A stretch of 64,000 nucleotides of DNA from a virus: positions 1 through 64,000 of the IMG/VR virus record IMGVR_UViG_3300029267_004887; one strand, written 5' to 3'. Both the position numbers and the translations under genes were made by a program. Of this stretch, positions 39,582-48,491 are shown one piece after another. Under the pieces are notes generated by a model. The model did no database searches. It was not told the DNA's origin and was given only the letters and a program-made list of their open reading frames with translations. Numbering within the stretch: position 1 is the stretch's first letter; every line of letters begins with the position of its first letter.

Positions 39582-41075
39582 ATGAATGAAGCAAGAGATT
39601 TTTTGAACAGCGATGCAAAAGAGAACAGCGTGGGAACGATCCTGGACGAAGATGTCAACGTGGCGCTCCAGGCCAAATGGGCTGGAATGTTGGAGGAGAT
39701 TGACGACAGCTGGACCCGTCGATGCATGGCGTGTTTGTACGAGAACCAGATGAATCATCTGGGGACGTTGAAGCAGAAGTATCTCTCTGAGAGCACACTC
39801 GCTTCGAACATCCCCGATCTCGTCAAGTTTGTATTCCCCGTCATCCGCAAGGTGTGGTCGAACTTGATTGCAAACGGTCTGTTCTCGATTCAGCCGATGA
39901 ATTCTCCCATTGGAGGTATCTTCTATTGGGATTACAAGTATGGCACCACCAAGGGTACCATCACCGCTGGCGACGACATGATCGACAACTTCGATCCGAA
40001 CTACTCCTCGGAGTACGTCGCAGCTGAGACGATTGGTGCTGGCCCTGGGGACAACTTCACTGGCACCACGGATTGGAGCGCGGTCAAGGCGTACGGTCTG
40101 GGTCAGGTAGGGATAGAATTCCTGGCGACAGCTGTGAGCGATGGATCTGAGAAGAGGATCTACGACGCAGACGGTTCTGGCACGTTGGCTGGTGACATCG
40201 GGGCACCTTCGACGATCACTTTGGCAACTGGTGTTTATGACATCACCTTTGACGAGGATGTAACCACCGTGATCGCCAACTACTACTACTCGATGGAGGG
40301 AGTGGCTGCGAACGTACCTCAAGTCAACATCGACATCCAACTGGAAGCCATCAAAGCTTACAGCCGTAAGCTCAAGGTGATGTGGAGTAGTGAAGCTGCT
40401 GACGACATGCGGGCAGTGCTCAATATGGATATTGAGCCCGAGCTGACCCAAGGAGTGGCGTCTGAGATCGCGCTGGGGATTGATCGCGAGCTGATCAACC
40501 GGGCGTATGCTTCTGGGACTACCAACACCGACACCTTCGATGCAGCGGTACCCCCTGGTCGCAATCAGGCGGATCATTTCCGCAACATCATGACCGTGAT
40601 CGAGAAGGTTTCCGGAGGCATCAACACAGCGACCCACAGAGGGCCAGGAAACTTCCTGGTTATTGGACCCAGTGTCCAACCCATCTTTGGTGCGTTGGCA
40701 ACCCATGGCGACCTCGTGAGGGTGTTTGACCAGCTTCCAAATATCCCGCAGGGTAAGGGCGTGACAGGACGTCAAGCATTTGCTCTCCCGCAGGCTCCAA
40801 CTGGGTACGGTGTGTATCCCATGGGCTACTTGCAGAACAAGTGGACTGTGATCATCGATCCTTACTTCCCGTCTGGGAAAATCCTGGTTGGATTGAAGGG
40901 ATCACTCTTCACCGATTCGGGTCTGGTATATGCGCCGTACGTGCCACTGGAGATGACGGCTGCTTTCCTCGACCCAGCAGACTTCACGATTCGTAAGGGC
41001 ATGAGGACGAGGTATGCGAAGAAGCTTGTGAACAACAAGTTCTTCGGTATCATCACGGTAACCAACTTGCCATAG
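39582..41075 (+). CDS. Major capsid protein (T4 gp23-like)
   Basis: 497 aa. Near-N-terminal WAGMLEEIDDSWTRRCMACLYENQ and LIANGLFSIQPMNSPIGGIF are gp23 signatures; RKLKVMWSSEAADDMRA and NIDIQLEAIKAYSRKLK lie in the HK97-fold core. The C-terminal part has VGLKGSLFTDSGLVYAPYVP. It forms the icosahedral shell. Codon use is more C-rich than in its neighbours, typical of a highly expressed gene. A possible maturation site is L-D-E at Glu23 (VGTILDE-D). Confidence 0.93.
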   Translation: MNEARDFLNSDAKENSVGTILDEDVNVALQAKWAGMLEEIDDSWTRRCMACLYENQMNHLGTLKQKYLSESTLASNIPDLVKFVFPVIRKVWSNLIANGLFSIQPMNSPIGGIFYWDYKYGTTKGTITAGDDMIDNFDPNYSSEYVAAETIGAGPGDNFTGTTDWSAVKAYGLGQVGIEFLATAVSDGSEKRIYDADGSGTLAGDIGAPSTITLATGVYDITFDEDVTTVIANYYYSMEGVAANVPQVNIDIQLEAIKAYSRKLKVMWSSEAADDMRAVLNMDIEPELTQGVASEIALGIDRELINRAYASGTTNTDTFDAAVPPGRNQADHFRNIMTVIEKVSGGINTATHRGPGNFLVIGPSVQPIFGALATHGDLVRVFDQLPNIPQGKGVTGRQAFALPQAPTGYGVYPMGYLQNKWTVIIDPYFPSGKILVGLKGSLFTDSGLVYAPYVPLEMTAAFLDPADFTIRKGMRTRYAKKLVNNKFFGIITVTNLP

Positions 41076-41093
41076 CAGCGAGGATCTTGAGAC

Positions 41094-41127
41094 AGAGATC
41101 ATGAGGTAGAAATATTTCATGGTCTCT
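41094..41127 (+). promoter_or_regulatory. Intergenic hairpin after the capsid gene
   Basis: AGAGATCATGA and TCATGGTCTCT pair over 11 bp (one G-U), with a 12-base loop and no T run. It may slow transcription or protect the capsid mRNA 3' end while allowing read-through into the gene at 41166. Confidence 0.5.
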
Positions 41128-41165
41128 TGTTTCAGGTTTTGATTGAGTCGAAACAGGAGTGAGAT

Positions 41166-41726
41166 ATGAAAATAACAGTCATCAACAAAAGACCAACCAC
41201 TGGCGAGAGAGTGTCCTGTGTAGATGGGACGACGGTTGAGCCAGGGTCACAACACGAGATGCTTGGTCGTTCTGTGACGGAAGCTGTTTTTCAGTTAGGC
41301 GTACAGGATGACGATGTGGCAGTGAACGTCGAGATTGAGGGAGATGATCGTGCACCGGTAGTGTGTGTAATGAAGTCTCCTGCTGATCCCGCTGGTGGTG
41401 CTGCAACGTTGGCAGCGGTAGGATTCGACATTTTGACCGAGGCTGGGGCGGCTGCGAATGTAGCACCTCAGATGTACATGGGTGTGTTTGACGATGAAGA
41501 TTGTCAGACACCAGCTGTGACTGGTCAGTTGAGCACAGCGGTCACTGGCACGATTGATTCGGGAACTGGGACGAATCTCGTCAAATGTACTCCGGATGCA
41601 GCTGGGGAATTTTCATGTTCCGTGGATGACGCGGAGGATGAGACGGTTTATCTCAAGGCGTGGATTGTCGGCACAGGATATATCGTCGATTCAAGCTCAA
41701 TACACGATGTGACATTTACCGCGTAA
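41166..41726 (+). CDS. Probable head decoration or Ig-like protein, 186 aa
   Basis: ATG 41166 after AGGAGTGAG. Rich in Ala, Gly, Thr, Val; the N-terminal part resembles a small beta barrel, and the C-terminal half (TAVTGTIDSGTGTNLVKCTP, FSCSVDDAEDETVYL) an Ig-like strand pattern. Placed between the capsid gene and a strong terminator, so a surface decoration protein is plausible. No family recognised. Confidence 0.6.
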   Translation: MKITVINKRPTTGERVSCVDGTTVEPGSQHEMLGRSVTEAVFQLGVQDDDVAVNVEIEGDDRAPVVCVMKSPADPAGGAATLAAVGFDILTEAGAAANVAPQMYMGVFDDEDCQTPAVTGQLSTAVTGTIDSGTGTNLVKCTPDAAGEFSCSVDDAEDETVYLKAWIVGTGYIVDSSSIHDVTFTA

Positions 41727-41763
41727 TATTTGTCGCACAGGAGTTCCTAGTATGTGGATACGT

Positions 41764-41832
41764 GCGGAGAAACATTCTGCGAAAGATACTCACCCCGGAC
41801 ATCTTTTAAGGAATGTTTCTCCGCTTTTTTTT
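41764..41832 (+). terminator. Strong intrinsic terminator with two-tier stem
   Basis: GCGGAGAAACATTC (41764-41777) pairs perfectly with GAATGTTTCTCCGC (41811-41824), followed by eight T. An inner AAAGAT/ATCTTT stem (41782-41787 with 41801-41806) extends the hairpin above a small internal loop. It closes the capsid transcription unit. Confidence 0.9.
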
Positions 41833-41899
41833 GTCTTTCTTTTGTTTTTTTTTACAGGCTTTGTTTTCAGATTTAGAGCAGTAACGTAAGGAGAGGACT

Positions 41900-42379
41900 A
41901 TGTTACAGAGGGAAATTCGTGAAGTTCTGAGAGAAGTTGTACTGGGTAGAAAAGAGAGTCTTGCTGAGTCCAAGAGTGTGACGTCATGGTGGGATAACTT
42001 ACCGGGCAAAAGAAGAAGAAAAGTGGTGGACATTCTTGGGATGAGCAAGGGGAAAGACAATAAGTTATTTGGAAAGCTTGATTCGGACGAGCAGTCGGAA
42101 ATCCGGGCGTATTTCGAGAAGCATAAGGGGAAGGTTGAGGCGATTGAGTTGGCAGATAACATGATGGAGGGGAAGACAGATTGGTGGACGGCGGGAAACC
42201 AGTGGTTGATAAAAAAGGCGACAGAGATGTACAGAGTTCAGCTTGCTGGACATTTGAAAAAACGGCGAAGTCCAAGGACTTTTCGATATTCTCCTCCTGA
42301 TTGGCAGATAGATGCGATGGAGGCGTTGGGGAAAAATGATGAGGAATGGTTCAAGGCGATCAAGCTAAAAAATCTGTAG
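41900..42379 (+). CDS. Candidate internal head protein with L-A-E leader, 159 aa
   Basis: ATG 41900 after AAGGAGAGG, first gene after the terminator. The leader MLQREIREVLREVVLGRKES then LAE gives a predicted protease site at about residue 23. The LRxxxLG element recurs in the polyprotein at 48492. The mature part is basic and helical (SWWDNLPGKRRRKVVDILGM). Function unknown; packaging inferred. Confidence 0.55.
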   Translation: MLQREIREVLREVVLGRKESLAESKSVTSWWDNLPGKRRRKVVDILGMSKGKDNKLFGKLDSDEQSEIRAYFEKHKGKVEAIELADNMMEGKTDWWTAGNQWLIKKATEMYRVQLAGHLKKRRSPRTFRYSPPDWQIDAMEALGKNDEEWFKAIKLKNL

Positions 42380-42387
42380 GAGGGAAC

Positions 42388-42990
42388 ATGGAGTTCTATA
42401 AGAAAAATCCAGAGATCAAGGGCAACATCACCATTCAGGGCAAGCTGCTCGATGATACGACGGTAGTATGCGGGGAGGAGTTCGATATATTTGCCGATCC
42501 TACCACTTTCCCTGGGAAGCCCGTAAAGCTTGTCAAGGTGGAGTTCAATAAGCTCAAGGGTGAAGAGAAGGGGCAGGTAGAGGAGTTTTCCAAGGAACGT
42601 CATAGCAAGCCACCGAAGCATCTTGGTGTTGTGATGTCGAGTCAGTTTGATGTGACCAACGAAGGTGACATGAAGCCACGTCCGGAGATGATCAAGAAGG
42701 AGAAACCTAAACCGCCAGCTCCGTTGCCGTTGGAAGAGGAAGTCAAAAAGAGCTTGAAGAAGGAGTCACCTCCGATTGGAGAGGCATATTCTATCCAGGA
42801 ATTGATAGATGTTTTTCCGGGAATAACGGAGGTGAATGCGGGTAGCGTGATCGAAAAAAAGATGACGCTGAAGGGTTTATCTGAAGCAAGCAATTCGAGT
42901 TTGAGGAGAATGGGCATAGCGCCATCCTTCTTTGGACGGCTTCGAACTAAGGCCATAGATTTATTGAAATCGGTGGACGAGGAGGAATAG
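42388..42990 (+). CDS. Unknown virion-type protein, 200 aa
   Basis: ATG 42388 after TAGGAGGG; an upstream in-frame GTG-type extension inside the previous gene is less likely. N-terminal beta domain (GNITIQGKLLDDTTVVCGEE), a Pro/Lys-rich linker and a C-terminal helical domain resembling a helix-hairpin-helix (VFPGITEVNAGSVIEKKMTL). Probably a head-neck accessory. No family recognised. Confidence 0.6.
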   Translation: MEFYKKNPEIKGNITIQGKLLDDTTVVCGEEFDIFADPTTFPGKPVKLVKVEFNKLKGEEKGQVEEFSKERHSKPPKHLGVVMSSQFDVTNEGDMKPRPEMIKKEKPKPPAPLPLEEEVKKSLKKESPPIGEAYSIQELIDVFPGITEVNAGSVIEKKMTLKGLSEASNSSLRRMGIAPSFFGRLRTKAIDLLKSVDEEE

Positions 42991-43623
42991 ATGCCACGGC
43001 TGGGAGATTTGGGAGGCAGTGTCAAGATACTCAAGGATATGCGAGATCAGTTGGTGGAGAATGATCGCAGGGTGAAGATAGAGGAGGAGAGGTGGAGTAG
43101 TTTCGGTACGGCTGTTTCCAAGATTTCCCTTGCGTGTGAGAGCCGAGATCTCGAACAACTTGTAGCGGCAGCGAGGGAGCTGAAAAACAGGTTGAGACGT
43201 CCTTCTGTGCGTAAAGAGCTGGCCAAGTTGGAGGCTACCAAGTCGTCAGGTGATGAAGCGCAAAAGAAGAAAAAGGTTGCTCCGAAAGAGAAGGAGTCTG
43301 TTCCGAAAGAGAAGGTGTCTGCTCCGAAGAGTGACAATTTTAAAGAGAAGGACAAGGTTGTTGTTCCCAAGGAGAAAAACCCAGTTGGTCAATGTAAGTG
43401 TGACCAGTGTGGGAAGGTCATAGATGGTTCGAAGGAGCCGTGTATCGATGGCGCACTGTGCACACACTGCGCTCTGAAGAACAAGGTGATACCCAAGCAT
43501 AAGCAGAAGAAAAAGAAGGCTGTGGTGCCAGCCCTTGCGCCTGATGTGGGTATGGAGCCAGGTGGTGATGTAGAAAGGCAAGAGTCTTTTGGTCACTTGA
43601 GACAGAGGGGCTACTTGAGATGA
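42991..43623 (+). CDS. Coiled-coil and zinc-ribbon protein, 210 aa
   Basis: Starts immediately after the previous stop. Helical N-terminus (VKILKDMRDQLVENDRRVKI), then Lys/Pro repeats of the form KEKESVPKEKVSAPK, then CKCDQCGKVIDGSKEPCIDG and CTHC as a zinc ribbon. It ends HLRQRGYLR, close to the leader motif of the candidate internal proteins but without the Glu. Overlaps the next start by four bases. Function unknown. Confidence 0.6.
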   Translation: MPRLGDLGGSVKILKDMRDQLVENDRRVKIEEERWSSFGTAVSKISLACESRDLEQLVAAARELKNRLRRPSVRKELAKLEATKSSGDEAQKKKKVAPKEKESVPKEKVSAPKSDNFKEKDKVVVPKEKNPVGQCKCDQCGKVIDGSKEPCIDGALCTHCALKNKVIPKHKQKKKKAVVPALAPDVGMEPGGDVERQESFGHLRQRGYLR

Positions 43624-44384
43624 AGATTCAGGAATTTCGAGTATGGGCACGGAGAAAGCTGGGACAGGATGACGATTGTGGTGTCAAGGTTGAATTAACG
43701 GATCGTCAACTATCACAATGTATGGACGATGCAAAGGAGTGGTACAACGCTTTCGTCGGTCTTCACAAAGAGGCAACGCTTACACTGATTGCTGATCAAA
43801 CCGAGTATGATTTGTCGGCTGTTACGCCGGGGATAGACAAGGTGGTGAAGGTGTGGTTTCCCAGTCGGGTGGCTGGGATTGATTTTGGTGTTTTGTATCC
43901 TGGTTTTTTGGACATACAGGGAATTCCTTATGGTGGTGGCATGATGTGGGGATCTCAATATCCACAGACGACGATAGTGCAGACGCTTCAAACGCTGGAG
44001 TCAGATGCGAGGTATTTATCGGCTGAGTGTGATTGGGAGTTTTATTACGACAACTTGGCAGAGCCAGATATTCGATTACTTAGGGTGATGCCACCTCCGA
44101 GGGAGGCTGGTACAGCGGTGTATTTGTATCGAGTAGATCCCAAGGACATCAAATTGGAGCATTACGATCCTCGACATCTATGGTTGATTAGAGAGTGGGC
44201 GTTGGCAGAAGCCAAGTATACATTGGGCCGAATCAGGGGGAAGTATACTAGTGGATTACCATCTGCTGGTGGGGATAGGACGTTGGATGGCGAGGCGTTA
44301 ATCCAGGAATCCAGAGACGACAAAGAGAAGTTGGAAGAGAAGATTCTCGACTTTCAAGGACCTGTGTTGCCGTTGGTTTCGTAG
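43620..44384 (+). CDS. Probable head-tail connector (neck) protein, 254 aa
   Basis: MKIQEFRVWARRKLG, then LTDRQLSQCMDDAKEWYNAF, TEYDLSAVTPGIDKVVKVWF and later ALAEAKYTLGRIRGKY. This helix-plus-beta order, and a C-terminal helix with LGRIRGKY, is typical of adaptor or neck proteins of T4-like phages that recognise the portal. The assignment rests on pattern and location, not a definitive motif. Confidence 0.55.
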   Translation: MKIQEFRVWARRKLGQDDDCGVKVELTDRQLSQCMDDAKEWYNAFVGLHKEATLTLIADQTEYDLSAVTPGIDKVVKVWFPSRVAGIDFGVLYPGFLDIQGIPYGGGMMWGSQYPQTTIVQTLQTLESDARYLSAECDWEFYYDNLAEPDIRLLRVMPPPREAGTAVYLYRVDPKDIKLEHYDPRHLWLIREWALAEAKYTLGRIRGKYTSGLPSAGGDRTLDGEALIQESRDDKEKLEEKILDFQGPVLPLVS

Positions 44385-44392
44385 GGGAGAAT

Positions 44393-44635
44393 ATGAAGGA
44401 TTTAAGAAGACGAAGTTACACAGAATTGTCAGAGGCTATCACGGTGATGGGCGTTGAATATTCTGCGGATGTGTTGTTGAAGAGGGTCAAGAAATTGGTA
44501 CCTAAATTGATAAATGCTCCCGACAAAAAGGTAGAGCTTAAGAGGATGTTGAAAAAGTTTGGAGAAGATATTCTCAAGGTGTCTAATTCCATCGATACCA
44601 AGGAGACTTTTTGGCAGAAGGTTCGAGGGTATTGA
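44393..44635 (+). CDS. Small candidate internal protein, leader LRRRSYTELSE
   Basis: 80 aa. N-terminus MKDLRRRSYTELSEAITVMG contains the basic tract and an L-S-E site at residue 14. The rest is a basic helical domain (VLLKRVKKLVPKLINAPDKK). It fits the series of small leader-bearing genes. Function unknown. Confidence 0.55.
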   Translation: MKDLRRRSYTELSEAITVMGVEYSADVLLKRVKKLVPKLINAPDKKVELKRMLKKFGEDILKVSNSIDTKETFWQKVRGY

Positions 44636-44665
44636 TAGTGAGAACAACCGATCAAGAGGGATGAT

Positions 44666-45091
44666 ATGCGTTTAGAAGAATGGCAATTGTGGATGCATCC
44701 ATATCCAACGTTGATTAAAACTAAGGGGAGACGTTTGAATCCGGCGATGCATCGAATGGGGCGTTTGTATAACGACAATAAAGGGTTTGTGCGGCTGTCA
44801 GATATTTTTGAGGAACGCAAGCAGACGCCACCTCAACTAAAGAGGTGTGTACGTGCTGTGGTGAAGCGGGAACTCAAGGGGGATTCGTCTGATCAGGGCA
44901 AAGTGAGGGCAGCACTTTCCAAGGGTTTTGCTGTGTGTACTGCTCAACTTCAGAAGCACGGTTTTCTTCGATTGAAATCACAAGTGCCTACGAAAAAAGG
45001 CAAGACGTCTGGCAAGTCGAAGGCTGCTCAGAAGGGGCATAGCGACAAGGTCAGTGATTACGAGCGAATGCTGGCAAAGGCCAGGGGATAA
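44666..45091 (+). CDS. Unknown basic protein, 141 aa
   Basis: ATG 44666. A compact domain at residues 15-95 (RLNPAMHRMGRLYNDNKGFV, PPQLKRCVRAVVKREL), then a Lys/Ser-rich tail (KKGKTSGKSKAAQKGHSDK). No leader motif. Possibly a packaged basic protein or a neck component. No family recognised. Confidence 0.55.
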   Translation: MRLEEWQLWMHPYPTLIKTKGRRLNPAMHRMGRLYNDNKGFVRLSDIFEERKQTPPQLKRCVRAVVKRELKGDSSDQGKVRAALSKGFAVCTAQLQKHGFLRLKSQVPTKKGKTSGKSKAAQKGHSDKVSDYERMLAKARG

Positions 45092-45107
45092 AAGAGGAGT
45101 TCGGGTT

Positions 45108-45524
45108 ATGAAACTTTGTGAAGTCAATGAATATTTGGGACACATTGCTGAGAGAATGATGCTTCCTGGCAGGATGGTTCTTGGAGGTCATCGGCAGTAT
45201 GAGACGCCTGCTGTGAGAATCAACATGTACAAGGATGACTTTCTTGTGACGGATATATCTAACAAACAACCAGGAGAAACGGTGGGAAGATTTCTGGTTT
45301 ACAATTTGTCATATGCTGACGATCCAGAGATCAGTAAACATCTAGACAAATTTCTTTCTCGTGCAAAGAAGTCGAGTAGTTATCGCGATGTGTTGAGTAT
45401 GGCCAAGGGGCTTGTGTCGACAACTGAGAAGATAGCTCGCAAGAGAGAGGGTGGGGATCCTGATGGTTGGGTAGAGCCTTTGAAACTGAGGATAACAAAG
45501 TTCAAGAATCCCAAGGCGAAATAA
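45108..45524 (+). CDS. Candidate internal protein, paralogue 1 (EVNEYLG leader)
   Basis: 138 aa from ATG 45108. Leader MKLCEVNEYLGHIAE, with a predicted L/I-x-E cut at Glu15. The body (KDDFLVTDISNKQPGE, LSRAKKSSSYRDVLSMAKGL) is clearly paralogous to the next gene (SIRVTDLANAGKRGK, VHRAKSYKMALKMAEGIV). Function unknown. A tandem duplication within the putative cargo series. Confidence 0.6.
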   Translation: MKLCEVNEYLGHIAERMMLPGRMVLGGHRQYETPAVRINMYKDDFLVTDISNKQPGETVGRFLVYNLSYADDPEISKHLDKFLSRAKKSSSYRDVLSMAKGLVSTTEKIARKREGGDPDGWVEPLKLRITKFKNPKAK

Positions 45525-45544
45525 AAAGAGTCAGGAGAGGTGAT

Positions 45545-46192
45545 ATGAGGCTGTCTGAAATTAACGAGTATTTGGGTTCTGTTGTCGGATTGTTTTCAAT
45601 TGAAGAAGGGTTGGCGATAGGTCAAACAATCGAGACAGATCGTTTTCGTATTCATCGATTTGGTGGGTCGATTCGTGTGACCGATCTTGCCAACGCTGGC
45701 AAGCGGGGGAAAATGGTTGATGAATTTGCCTTGTATGACATTGATTACGTAAGGGATTCGAAGATTCTGAGGTTGATAGAGCAGTTTGCCAAAGTGGTTC
45801 ACCGAGCCAAGAGTTACAAGATGGCTCTGAAGATGGCTGAGGGCATCGTGAGCGAGGCGGACAGGCTGGGGGTGCTCGGGTCACCAAAGATAGAGAAACA
45901 TCAGTACAAAGGCGTCAGGGTGGCCGCTCCTGGGTTTAAACCTATCGTTATCAACACTCCGTATATCAGTGTGAATGCGGACAGTGATCATTTTTCGGTA
46001 AGAGATAATGTTGACAGGAATAATGAGCCGACTCTTATTGCTCCAACCCGAGGAAAGGTTACAGCGATCAAGAAATTTCATGAGTGGGCAAGGAAGAATC
46101 GAAGGAAATTGGAGCGCATGACGTTTTCTGAAGTCAGTGGAGCGTTGCGAAAAGCGGGTATCGATACTCACTATTTTTGTGCGATGGATTGA
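45545..46192 (+). CDS. Candidate internal protein, paralogue 2
   Basis: 215 aa from ATG 45545 after AGGAGAGG. Leader MRLSEINEYLGSVVGLFSIE. The first 110 residues are homologous to the preceding gene, and the C-terminal 100 residues (FKPIVINTPYISVNADSDHF, KKFHEWARKNRRKLERMTF) form an extra domain. Function unknown. Confidence 0.6.
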   Translation: MRLSEINEYLGSVVGLFSIEEGLAIGQTIETDRFRIHRFGGSIRVTDLANAGKRGKMVDEFALYDIDYVRDSKILRLIEQFAKVVHRAKSYKMALKMAEGIVSEADRLGVLGSPKIEKHQYKGVRVAAPGFKPIVINTPYISVNADSDHFSVRDNVDRNNEPTLIAPTRGKVTAIKKFHEWARKNRRKLERMTFSEVSGALRKAGIDTHYFCAMD

Positions 46193-46195
46193 GTC

Positions 46196-47314
46196 ATGAT
46201 CGACGAATCGATAGTTGAGTTGGTAGAGCAGTTAGCTGGTGATGACAACGATGTTGATTCGTTTGGAATGGATCCTTTGACGAAGAAAAGATTGAAGGTC
46301 AGCCGGTTGATGCAGCGAAAAAAAATCAAACCTCGTAAGCCCATGAGATCGAAGTTACCCTACTCCATGGCCAAGGTTCCAAAATTACCAGAAAGCGAGG
46401 GATTTGGAATGAGTAAGCTGAGAAGAAGAGAATACTTGGGCGAGCGTCAGAAGGTAGCAGCTGGCTTGGCGATGGGTGGCGAGGATAGGACGTCTCGACC
46501 TGGAGCTTTCAAGATAAGCTCCAATATTTTGAACTGGTTCAAGCAGGAGACAGGTATAGAAAATCCTGAGCAATTTTTATTCAAGAGTCAGAGGGAGATT
46601 ATTAATAAAATTCCGAGGGATAAGTTGCCGATAATTTGGGGCAAGGACAACATGGCTGATGCACAGGACGTAATAGCCAAGAATCCCAAAAAAGCATTTC
46701 AGATGTGGCTTCGAAATGTTGGCAAAGTAGAACCTCGTTTAGCGAAGGGTATTCGTCGGATTCCAGAGAATGCTCCGTTGTGGTTTTACGCCATATTGCT
46801 GAGGGTAAGTGGCCGAGATATGGCGGACATTATATTGAAACAGTATTTCATGACGAAGCCATCTCAAGCGTGGAGGGGGAAGCTTAAGAAAGAAGAAGTT
46901 GACATGAGTAAATTGAGACAGCGTAGGTATTTTGAAGAGGGAAAATCCTGGACGACGCATGGAGGCGGTGGGGCAAAGGGTTCTTTGTTGGAGAAGGCGA
47001 TTGCGCCTTATAATAAGAGCATTGCGGAAGAGTTTATCAGGTTGATACCCAAGAAGGCATATGCTGATGTGCTTGGGAAAAACTATATGGGGCATGGTCA
47101 TGTTCTTGTAGTAGGGGAAGGAACAAACTCGTCTGACTTGTCAATATCGTGGCAATTTCATGTGGATCATTATGGTGATGAGATTCGTTTTGTTCTCAAA
47201 ATGAGAGTTCCAAATGCAAAAGGGGAGATTGTGGTACGAGAGTCGATTACGGGTAGTGCAAGTCCAAAGCTTGCCATTGGTAAGATGGTGAAAGAATTGT
47301 CGAGCAGAATGTAA
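46196..47314 (+). CDS. Putative multi-module internal protein with two embedded leaders, 372 aa
   Basis: Two copies of the leader motif lie inside one chain: MSKLRRREYLGE at residues 72-83 and MSKLRQRRYFEE at 237-248. The chain thus reads as a basic 71-residue piece, a 153-residue helical module (WFKQETGIENPEQFLFKSQR) and a 124-residue module (SISWQFHVDHYGDEIRFVLK). Each embedded leader still starts with Met, as if separate genes had fused. Cleavage would release at least three products. Functions unknown. Confidence 0.65.
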   Translation: MIDESIVELVEQLAGDDNDVDSFGMDPLTKKRLKVSRLMQRKKIKPRKPMRSKLPYSMAKVPKLPESEGFGMSKLRRREYLGERQKVAAGLAMGGEDRTSRPGAFKISSNILNWFKQETGIENPEQFLFKSQREIINKIPRDKLPIIWGKDNMADAQDVIAKNPKKAFQMWLRNVGKVEPRLAKGIRRIPENAPLWFYAILLRVSGRDMADIILKQYFMTKPSQAWRGKLKKEEVDMSKLRQRRYFEEGKSWTTHGGGGAKGSLLEKAIAPYNKSIAEEFIRLIPKKAYADVLGKNYMGHGHVLVVGEGTNSSDLSISWQFHVDHYGDEIRFVLKMRVPNAKGEIVVRESITGSASPKLAIGKMVKELSSRM

Positions 47315-47315
47315 A

Positions 47316-47735
47316 GTGACGTTTTCACTCACCAGTTCTATTTGCGTACTTCGAGAGGCCAGGAGATCTTTTATCACCCCTGGCAAAGATGGCCGAGGTA
47401 AGCATGACAGGGTGGGGCTCGTGCTGGAGAAGTTTTTCCATTCTACTCCAGAGTTTGAGCGGTCTCTTGTCAGCCAGGATAAGAGGCCGAACGGGTGGAC
47501 GTTGACTGGATCTTGGCCGAGTTCTGGTAGGCAGATGTTTGACTGGGAGATGGAAGTTTGGGGACAGGGTGGTGGAGAGGTGGTTGTCAAGACGAATCTG
47601 TGGAGCCGAGATGGCTATACAGATGGGCAGTCGTGGAAAGTGACGTTGGCGAACGTTGACAAGACGGTGCTCAAATGGTTGCGAAAGTTTTTCTATCCAT
47701 TGAAGGCTGAGATGAAAAGGAGATCGGAAAAATGA
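47316..47735 (+). CDS. Unknown small protein, 139 aa
   Basis: GTG 47316 is one base after the previous stop. Contains KHDRVGLVLEKFFHSTPEFE and a Trp-rich beta part (FDWEMEVWGQGGGEVVVKTN), ending in a basic helix (VLKWLRKFFYPLKAEMKRR). It resembles the neighbouring small beta-plus-helix modules but has no clear leader. Function unknown. Confidence 0.55.
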   Translation: MTFSLTSSICVLREARRSFITPGKDGRGKHDRVGLVLEKFFHSTPEFERSLVSQDKRPNGWTLTGSWPSSGRQMFDWEMEVWGQGGGEVVVKTNLWSRDGYTDGQSWKVTLANVDKTVLKWLRKFFYPLKAEMKRRSEK

Positions 47736-48445
47736 ACTTGAGACGACGTAGGTATCTGACCGAGGAGAAGGCAACCGGTAAGGTTTTGCCTAAGTTTTTG
47801 CCAAAAACCGAGGTGTCAGATCCGAGTGGTCTTAGATTTTCTTTTTGGGATGGGAAAGTAGCACTTGTAACGACAAGCTGGTTGGATGAATCAGATCCTC
47901 GTAATTGGTTTGATCCTCAACTTGTTGCTCGTAAACATTTGGTACGATATGCACTGGATCCTAACAGTCTTAAACCGTTCAAGGCGGAGAAGATTTTCTT
48001 ACGGGCTGAACCTGCTGTTTCTAATCCTAGTATTCCCTACGAAAAAACATCTTTTAGTATTTATGGTGGTCGTGGTTTAGGGTCGGTTATTAAGGGTAGA
48101 TTTGGACCGTCTGTTGAGGTTTGGGTTAAGTTGAAGTGGGGCCAACTGGGGAAGGGTGAGTTGTCTATTCTTGAGAGATACTGGCTTACACTTGGTTATT
48201 ATGATTCGGGCTATCACAAACTGACCGGGGCTGATTGGAAGAAGGCATTTAGTATGCGTTCGTACCGAGATGTTCAGGATAAATTTGGATATGAGAAAGC
48301 GAACATGTTTGAGGAAGTTTTAAAAAGACTTAATGGTCACAGGTATCCTGATGAAAATCAGGAGGAGGGTCTGTGGAAGTCTATCAAGGGAGTGTTTGCG
48401 TTAACTAGAAAAAATGACAAGGTTCGGTATTTCATAAAGAGATAG
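47732..48445 (+). CDS. Candidate internal protein, leader MNLRRRRYLTE, 237 aa
   Basis: The leader shows the full motif, with a predicted cut after Glu11. The body begins ATGKVLPKFLPKTEVSDPSG; later SIYGGRGLGSVIKGRFG and WLTLGYYDSGYHKLTGADWK. Basic overall. Overlaps the previous stop by four bases. Function unknown. Confidence 0.6.
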   Translation: MNLRRRRYLTEEKATGKVLPKFLPKTEVSDPSGLRFSFWDGKVALVTTSWLDESDPRNWFDPQLVARKHLVRYALDPNSLKPFKAEKIFLRAEPAVSNPSIPYEKTSFSIYGGRGLGSVIKGRFGPSVEVWVKLKWGQLGKGELSILERYWLTLGYYDSGYHKLTGADWKKAFSMRSYRDVQDKFGYEKANMFEEVLKRLNGHRYPDENQEEGLWKSIKGVFALTRKNDKVRYFIKR

Positions 48446-48491
48446 GAATCAATCGGATAGTGCTGATGTCCGAACAAAGGAGATTTGAAAA

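Noticed and set aside
39489-40775. 428-aa open frame on the minus strand under the capsid gene
   Set aside because: It is fully antisense to a confident gp23-like gene with codon bias; no ribosome-binding site or motif.
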